Assembly: GCF_000708205.1 (NCBI RefSeq)
Contig: NW_014575556.1
Span: forward strand, 616,267 to 680,266
Direction: 5' to 3'
Origin: Mixia osmundae IAM 14324
Lineage: Eukaryota > Basidiomycota > Mixiomycetes > Mixiales > Mixiaceae
Length of the DNA: 64,000 nt
Positions 57,663 through 64,000 of this stretch are shown piece by piece. Each line of letters begins with the position of its first letter. Position 1 is the first letter of the stretch. Made by a program: the position numbers and the translations under genes. Under the pieces are notes generated by a model. That model did not search any database. It saw nothing but the letters and a program-made list of their open reading frames with translations, and was not told the DNA's origin.

Positions 57663-58814
57663 ATGCGCACAGGCTTCGTAGACTTTCTCAAGGACCAGTA
57701 TGGTCGTCTGCCGCCCATAGGCAAGCATGATCTCTCTGGCAAAGTCGTTGTCGTCACAGGCGCCAATTCAGGTTTCGTTCGGCCTTCACTGCAAAAGAAC
57801 ATCACTCATCGCGTTTGTACAGGTCTCGGCCTCGAGACGGCGCGACACCTGTCTCAGTTCAAACCCAAGAAGCTCATCCTGGCCTGCCGCGATTCAGGCA
57901 GGGCGCTCGATGCCAAAGAATCCATTTTCAACACATGTAATTTATCGGCAGACGATATCCCTGTATGGCACCTCGACCTCACAAAGTATGAGACCGTCAA
58001 GAAGTTCGTGCAACGCTTAGAAGAAGAGGCGGGCCGCATCGATTATCTGTTCTGCTGTGCTGGCGTTTCGACCGAACAGCTGTCTTTGACACCAGACGGC
58101 AATGAATCCAGCTTGCAAGTCAACGTGCTCGCTAATGCGCTTCTGATCATGCTGCTTCTACCGATGCTGGAGAAGTCGGCAACGCCACAGACACCCTCAC
58201 GCATCGTTGTCGTCGGCAGTCTCGCGCATGAGATCATCGCAGACCTACCCGACAGTCTCGCCGCCGAACAGTCTACCGAGGAGAAAACAGCAAGACAATT
58301 CCTCGTCCAGCTCAATGATGAGAGTAAGCTGGCAGCGGCAGCCAAGAGCAAGTCAGCATCGACCAAAGCGCTTTCGATGGCAATGAGATACAATCTCACC
58401 AAATTGTTCGATCTTATGCTCGTTCGCCAGATTGGCCCTCGCCTTCCACAGAGTGTAGTCATGTCCTGCGTCGATCCAGGCATGTGTGCGACACCGCTCG
58501 TCAAAGGCTGGCAGTACGTCATCCTCGCCTTTCTCGTAGCAAGACCGGCGTGGAAAGGCGCCCTCACGATTGTCTATCCCGCCCTATCTGTTGCGCCGGA
58601 GAAGGCTCGCGGCGAGTACTTTGCTACTTGCCGTTTGCAAACGAGGTACGCCTATGCCCACCCGCGTCAAATCTGGCTGACTGACTAGTTGAGCAGAGTG
58701 AGCTACCTGGTCGATAGCGAAAAGGGCAGATTACTAGAAGAACAAGTCAGCAAAGCTATCATAGCGCATCTCAGGACCATCGATACACGCGTGCCAGACA
58801 TTTTCGCAGAATGA
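57663..58814 (+). CDS. Short-chain dehydrogenase/reductase (retinol-dehydrogenase-like)
   Basis: NAD(P)-dependent SDR. The cofactor motif VVVTGANSG-LGLETARHL appears after removing intron 57772-57822, which has a length divisible by three and so leaves the frame open if retained. Next are LACRDSGRA (Arg favouring NADPH), DIPVWHLDLTKYETVKKF, DYLFCCAGVST, the structural LQVNVLANALLIMLLLP, VVVGSLAH (Ser) and the catalytic pair in AMRYNLTKLF (Y-x3-K position reads YNLTK). The C-terminus is recovered after intron 58646-58696: VSYLVDSEKGRLLEEQVS. The substrate cannot be deduced. Its stop is 12 bp from the next, convergent, gene. Confidence 0.85.
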
Positions 58815-58826
58815 ACGCAGCTGCAT

Positions 58827-60948
58827 CTACCTCAACACTGTACTAGACGGCGATAGGACCGCCTCCTCTGTACTCAATGTAGCATGTCTATGAGGCACAT
58901 TCCAGGCATTCCAATCGCCACTGAAGTGATGCGACTGACGTAACCGCTTACTGCGCGATGCTGTCATTGAAGCAGGCTGCGGCTTTCTGGGCGTACCGCG
59001 TAGCACAGAAGGCGTTCTGCTCGGCGATGCGTTGGTGGCAGGTAGCAATAGCTCGTCTGATTCGACAGTAGAAATAAGCTCGTATTGTCCAGTCAACTTG
59101 GCAGTCAGGATGCCCACTAATCGTTTGAGCTGCGTCTTAAAGACAAGAGGCACTGTCGAGATGAGTGTGACAAGCACGAGCTTGATGACGAGTGAGGGGG
59201 ACCAGATGGAGCCTAGCGCGTCTGCATCTATCGCCGACACTTGCGCTAGCAGTTGACCCACCTGCGTTGTCGTGAAATTGTAGGGCCCGCTGCCGATGAC
59301 CAGCGTGACGAAGAAGGGCAAAAGCGGCACCGCCAAGACACCGGAGACGATATTGAGCACTGAGTAAGGCAGAAGCGGAAAAAATCGCGCTAGCAGTAGG
59401 TAGGAGAACAAGTCGTCAGGATTGCTGTCCAGATGACCTTTTGTGATCGCTAGGGGTCTCGCGAAGAATCTCTCGACCTGCGGTGAAATCAGCATGTGAT
59501 GCAGGCAAAGTGAATAGGGGCTCACTAGGTCTTTGCAGATAGCCGCCATGCCGTAGGCGGCAGAGCTACCGACCGCGGTCAAAAGGCAAGTGTAAATCGT
59601 GCCGAGGAATGTGCCATACAGTGCGCCGAATAGGATGTTCATTAGTATTGAGCCGGGTATTGAAAAAGCCTGCTTGAAGACAAACAAGCAACTGGCAAGT
59701 GCGTGGAAGCATCAGCATCGCCTGCATACTATATATGCTGGCAGCAAGTGCTTACCATAAGATCGTGAAGACGTGCAGGCTCTGGCGTGTGCCAGCTGCG
59801 CCGTACTGCTTGAGCGCGAGCGTCTGGGCTCGTACATCGCTCAGACTGTGCGGCAGCTGTAGTGTGGGTATAGTGGAGACAAGATAGACGACCAGTCCGA
59901 GTGAGATAACGAACAGTCCCGCCAGGATGAGCATTGGCCTCAATAGCGCATGCAGGGGTCTGCCTGATGGCACTGCCGGCGAAGGTGCAGATATGCTGCC
60001 TGTCCGCGCGATCTTGCCGGTCTGATCTTGTGGGTAGGGTGAGAAGCCTTGCGGACCATTTGACCAACGTGTAGAGCGCGGATGCGAATTGTCAAATGCC
60101 AGGTCATTTGCAGCTTCGAGATCGGCTTGACTGTTGTAGTACGACCAGACACGACTGGGCATCGCAGTCCATGGTCCTGCGAGAATCGTTGACGCGCGCT
60201 CTCGACCTTTCCCGTGAGGTCGAGGCGGTGACTCTTGCCATTCAGTTGGAGGCGTCCTTGGCGGGGATGAATCTGGACTGGAGCCACTTGTCAAGTCTCC
60301 CGATAGAGACGGCGCTCCGAGCTTGTCATCAAACTCGGAGTCAGTCTGGAAGGAGGAGCTTGAGCCGGATGCGACCGCCGCTGACGACTTGGATCTGTGA
60401 TCAGGCGACGATGTCAAAGGCGAAAGAGTGTGCGTATAAGCACGCATCGTCCGCGGCCGACCTGTGCTTGCGCTCGAGGTGGCACTGTTACGTCTTGGTA
60501 CAGCGCTGGACGGCATCTGACGACTTGCGTATGCATCCGTGTCTGTACCTTCAAGTGTCGCCTCGCCGGATGCTAAAGTCCGCGCTGTAGCAGAGTTGAT
60601 CAGTGACCGTGCTCTCTGCCTGGTCGTGATGCTCGTCAACGGCAATCTCAAGGCGGAAGGAGGTAGCAGGCTTTCGGCAGGCGAGGCAGGCGCGACGAGC
60701 TCGTCCTTCGCCATGCTCACTTGCTCCTTCGGGCTCCCCATTGCCATGGCTGGCGTAGCACTGCCAGCAGAACCTCCGGCCTGACTAGAGCCGAACAGAT
60801 TCGAGAGGGAAGCTCTTGTGGGCAGAACGAAGAGCGAAGAGGAGCGCTTGATGCCGTTCCGACTGGAGTAAGCGGTTGTGCCTCCTGCTGACAAGCCGGA
60901 CGCGGATGCCACCGGAGTGCTCGGTGCACCATCAGTACCTGTCGACAT
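58827..60948 (-). CDS. VTT-domain membrane protein (TMEM41/Tvp38-like)
   Basis: DedA/VTT family; animal TMEM41B and VMP1 are ER phospholipid scramblases, and Tvp38 is Golgi-located. The first ~290 residues are disordered and Ser-rich. A membrane anchor PMLILAGLFVISLGLVVYLVS leads to HSLSDVRAQTLALKQYGAA. The VTT core follows an intron: AFSIPGSILMNILFGALYGT, TCLLTAVGSSAAYGMAA, an in-frame intron after CKDL, then VERFFARPLAITKGHL, LARFFPLLPYSVLNIVSGVL and PFFVTLVIGSGPYNF. This order matches the F.IPGS...G.LFG and R..P..P...N pattern of TMEM41. The first ATG is 60948 (MSTGTDGAP). Confidence 0.85.
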
Positions 60949-61240
60949 GTCGTACAGCTGATGCTGCTTCGATGCCAAGCTGGCCTTGGATGGCCCGAGC
61001 GCCGCTTGAGGAGTGCGGCTTCAGACTGGCGACCAGGCGTCGAGGCATGCGCAAAATCATGATCAACACAGGCGACGAGCAGTTCGGCCATCGGTCGAGC
61101 GATCTCCTCGATCGTTTTGCTCGCCGTCGTCTTGATCTTGTCGCGCGCAGCAACGACAAGTCAAGATCACAGCATGATATGCATTGTCTGCACGGATCCC
61201 TGCTCATGAGCATGACACGATAGCCAGACTACACATCAAG

Positions 61241-62901
61241 ATGTCGACCAACAAAGGCAATGCGGCCAAAGAGACGCGACAGAGCTCAGACAATTCTGAC
61301 CGAACACTGGCTGAGACGAAGGAAGACAAAGATCCCTTCCTTGTCTCGTTCGCAGACGACGACCCCGAGTCACCGCTCTCGTGGCCAGCATGGAAGCGTT
61401 GGTCTATCGTGCTTATCATCTCCATGGGCGCGACTTGCGTCACTTGCGCATCCAGCATGGTTGCATCTACCTACACGGCAGTCGAGCCAGAGTTTGGCAT
61501 CTCTGAAGAAGTCGCTACGCTCTCTTTGTCCTTGTTCGTCTGGGGCCTCGGTATCTCGCCACTGTTCCTCGCCCCACTATCGGAAACCTACGGCAGGCGT
61601 CCAATCTACCTGATCTCATTCGCGCTATTCCTGCTGTTCAACATTCCAGTCGCTGCCGCCCACAACGCAGCAACATGGCTCGTCGGACGTACATTGACTG
61701 GCTTGTTCGCCGCGCCTTTTCTCAGCGTGGCAGGCGGTAGCGTCACAGACATGTTCAGTGGACCCAAGACTGGCCGGCCGATGGCGATCTTCACTGCGTC
61801 ACCCTTCATAGGTCCGGCTGCGGGTCCCATCTTGGCGGATGCCATCAACGCACATCAGAATTGGCGTGTGACATGGTATTTCATGCTTGCTTGGGCTGTG
61901 AGTCCTGCCGCTAGTAGGCTGCACCGAGCTCATTATTTCTTGCAGGGATTGCAATTTGCAGCGCTCGTCTTCTTTGTGCCAGAGACCTATGCACCGGCAT
62001 TGCTCGTCAAGAAAGCAGCCCGATTGCGCAAGCAGACTGGCGATGATAGATACCAGGCCCCTTTAGATCGACAAGAAGGCTCCATCATCAAAGAGGTCTT
62101 CATCTCTTGCGCGCGTCCCTTCCAGCTGCTTGCCTACGAGCCCATGTGCGCTCTACTCTGCAGCTGGACCGCTCTCCTCCTTGCGATCTTGTATGTCTTC
62201 TTTAGTGCCTACAACATCGTATACATGGACGTCCACGGCTTCACCCTACAAGAGACCGGCTTCACTTTCTTCGGCCTCTTGCTCGGCGTCATCCTCGGCA
62301 CCGCGACTTCGCCCATCTTCGAGACACTTTATAGACGCTCCGCACAGCGGTTAGGTCATCAGCCGCCCCCGGAGATTCACTTGCGTAAGGGCATGGTGGG
62401 CGGCCCACTGCTCACAATTTCCCTCTTTATCTTTGCAGTCACAAGTATGTGCGAGCTGTCTCTGGTGAAATTTCGACTGATCCAGTCCAGCAGCGCATGC
62501 ACACCCTGCAATCAGCATAGTCTTCAGCGTACCATTTGGTGCCGGCGTTGTGCTCGTCTTCAGCTCGGTTTTCACGTATCTCACCGACGCTTACAGGCCT
62601 TATGCTGCGTCTGCTCTGGTCAGTACAGCACAGCACAAGCTCGAGCTTGCTGACATGTGCATCAGGCGAGCAACTCTGCGACCAGATCTGCCTTGGCAGG
62701 CGCGCTGCCGCTGGTTTCCAATCAGAGTGAGTCGCAAATGTCTGCATGACCACAATCCGCTGACCCAGCTCAGTGTACCATCGTCTCGGCACCATTGGCG
62801 CGACGTGTCTCCTGGCTGGTCTCACTGCCTTGGCAGTGCCACTGCCGTTCATCTTTTCGCGCTATGGCGCTCGGATACGCAAGAACTCACGCTTTTCGTA
62901 A
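61241..62901 (+). CDS. MFS transporter, DHA1 drug/proton antiporter type
   Basis: Twelve-span major facilitator, probably plasma-membrane export of drugs, polyamines or toxins. Signature elements are the cytosolic N-tail with DPESPLSWPAWKRW, TM2-3 loop LAPLSETYGRRPIYL, motif C-like GRTLTGLFAAPFLSVAGGSV, FTASPFIGPAAGPILADAI, NWRVTWYFMLAW, FFVPETYAPALLVKKAARLR, the central loop, and the last spans FSSVFTYLTDAYRPYAASAL, ALAGALPLVSNQ and MYHRLGTIGATCLLAGL. At least four short introns fall in the second half. The family is clear; the substrate is not. Confidence 0.9.
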
Positions 62902-63006
62902 TGCGCACTCTCTGTAACGTGAGCAAAATGTATTGATGTACAAAAGCATGTGATAGTCTATACAGTCCAATATATAGTGTTCAAGTACAGCCATTAGCAA
63001 AGATCA
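62902..63006. other. Short convergent intergenic region
   Basis: About 105 bp of AT-rich sequence between two convergent stop codons, with room only for the two 3' UTRs. Confidence 0.5.
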
Positions 63007-64000
63007 TCAGATGCCGGGGTCTGGGCGAGCGTGGCGGGTCAGTGCCGCTGACAGCTCTTGCAGGGATACCGGTTTTCTGCATAGGCAAGCGCATCAGTAG
63101 CTGCATTGACGGTCGAGCGTAGAACCCACGTCAAGAAGTCGTCCATGCCGACTGCCTTGCATGCAGTCTCGGACTCTGTCGTCACGTTTGCTGTCAACGC
63201 GAGAATGGGTAAACGGCCTTGCAGCTCGCCGGAGCGTTCCTTGGCGCGAATGAGCTGCGTTGCTTCGAAGCCTGACATCAGAGGCATGGACAGGTCCATC
63301 AGCACGCAATGATAATAGTCTGTGATTGCGAGCTCGACTGCGATCTGGCCATTGTCGGCTGTTCGGCAACTCCAGCCGAGACGTGTGATGATTCTGCTCA
63401 TTAGTCTTTGGTTGATAGGGTTGTCTTCGGCCAGCAAGACGAGGCCTTTCGTTTTTGAAGGCGTGCGATCGACTGGGGGCCGGATAAGTCGGTCTGGTCG
63501 ATCTTCTGGTGACGTCGAAAGTGCGACATGCGGCTCTGCTGTAGCTGTAGCTTCTTCTGTACTGTCGAGGAAGCGAACGCTCCGGGCGGGCAAACTGTCC
63601 ATAGCCGTCGTCTCGATCTCTTGACCGAGATAGTGATCCGGGTCCTCGAGCAGCTTGACGACGAGATGTAGGACAGTAGGGCGCTTAATGAGGATCACCC
63701 GGTTCGTTGCGTGCAAGTCCTTGTCGCCGACTATCGTATCCGGATCGCTGTCGTGCACCACGACGAAGACAGCCTTCCTCTTTTGAGCGAGGAATTCAAG
63801 TAGGACAGGCGCAGCAGCTAAGCTTTGTGTATCGGTCCAAATTATGTCGCTCTCTTGCGCCAGACTTTCGACAGTGGCATCTGGTGACAAGGCGGAGGCA
63901 GGGAAGCCCAGTCTGGTGAGCAGCTCGATGACGAGCTCCTGAGTGCGCTCGTCACGACAGCTGACGACGCAGCGATTCGTTCGCGGCCCTCTTTCTGCAA
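63007..64000 (-). CDS. Hybrid histidine kinase, receiver-domain end (partial)
   Basis: Only the C-terminal part is inside the window; the sensor and kinase domains lie beyond the right edge. The last domain is a response-regulator receiver: the acidic pair in LVLLAEDNPINQRLMSRII, the phospho-acceptor Asp in CVLMDLSMPLMSGFEA, and the Thr of ILALTANVT. Removing the 53-bp intron 63077-63129 restores the conserved Lys in DDFLTKPVSLQELSAAL. Upstream (minus strand) is a second, degenerate receiver-like or linker region (ELVIELLTRLGFPASALS; IIWTDTQ; VFVVVHDSDPD), which suggests a pseudo-receiver before the true one. Two-component osmosensing or stress signalling upstream of Hog1 is likely for fungal hybrids, but the class cannot be set without the sensor domain. 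Confidence 0.85.

Noticed and set aside
1-64000. tRNA genes, CRISPR arrays, LTR or LINE elements
   Set aside because: No TRGYNNAANNNG/GGTTCRANTCC box pair, spaced direct-repeat array, reverse transcriptase, integrase or capsid motif was seen on either strand.

Overview
The window is a gene-dense stretch of a fungal nuclear genome, most likely a basidiomycete yeast-like fungus. A compact Pucciniomycotina such as Mixia would fit, but that is an inference from style, not a species match. The supporting signs are about 30 genes in 64 kb on both strands, convergent stops as little as 1 bp apart, and almost every gene split by very short introns (mostly 40-60 bp, some 35-37 bp) with GTRNGT-like donors and CTRAY branch sites. 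The proteins are of fungal type: a Pho80-like cyclin, Csf1, Glo3, NKIN-type kinesin-1 and a fungal hybrid histidine kinase. No tRNA, rRNA, CRISPR array, origin or intact mobile element was recognised. Apparent frame breaks inside the conserved genes are introns, not pseudogenisation.

Layout. 0-6.7 kb: MED1 (5' end cut by the window edge), PPE1 (PP2A methylesterase, minus) and a ZRG17-like zinc transporter. 6.7-8.56 kb: the only large non-genic block, dominated by a near-identical inverted repeat of about 1.2 kb with mirrored TATA boxes. 8.56-15.1 kb: TRS130 (TRAPPII), Aurora kinase (minus) and MOB1. 15.1-22.7 kb: a disordered protein of unknown function, a RidA/Mmf1 protein, a MARVEL membrane protein, a Pho80-like cyclin, TspO and a small secreted orphan. 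22.9-32.9 kb: CSF1, a giant bridge-like lipid-transfer protein. 33-41.2 kb: Pumilio/PUF protein, kinesin-1 heavy chain, CDC123. 41.3-50 kb: Drs2-type flippase, a mitochondrial SUGCT-like CoA-transferase, a tentative small gene and NOT2. 50.9-64 kb: GLO3 ArfGAP, GH20 hexosaminidase, CCT8, an SDR dehydrogenase, a TMEM41/VTT protein, an MFS transporter and the C-terminal part of a hybrid histidine kinase.

The genes are housekeeping genes placed side by side rather than a pathway cluster. Several share a theme by function: late-Golgi membrane traffic and lipid transport (TRS130, DRS2, GLO3, CSF1, the TMEM41-like protein), cell division (Aurora, MOB1, CCT8), mRNA control (PUF, NOT2, MED1) and translation initiation (CDC123). 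Exon joins were chosen by eye so that conserved family motifs continue in frame; boundaries I could not settle are flagged.

The two most unusual things are the inverted repeat at 6827-8017 and several introns that appear to begin with GC instead of GT, where neighbouring conserved residues leave no workable GT donor.
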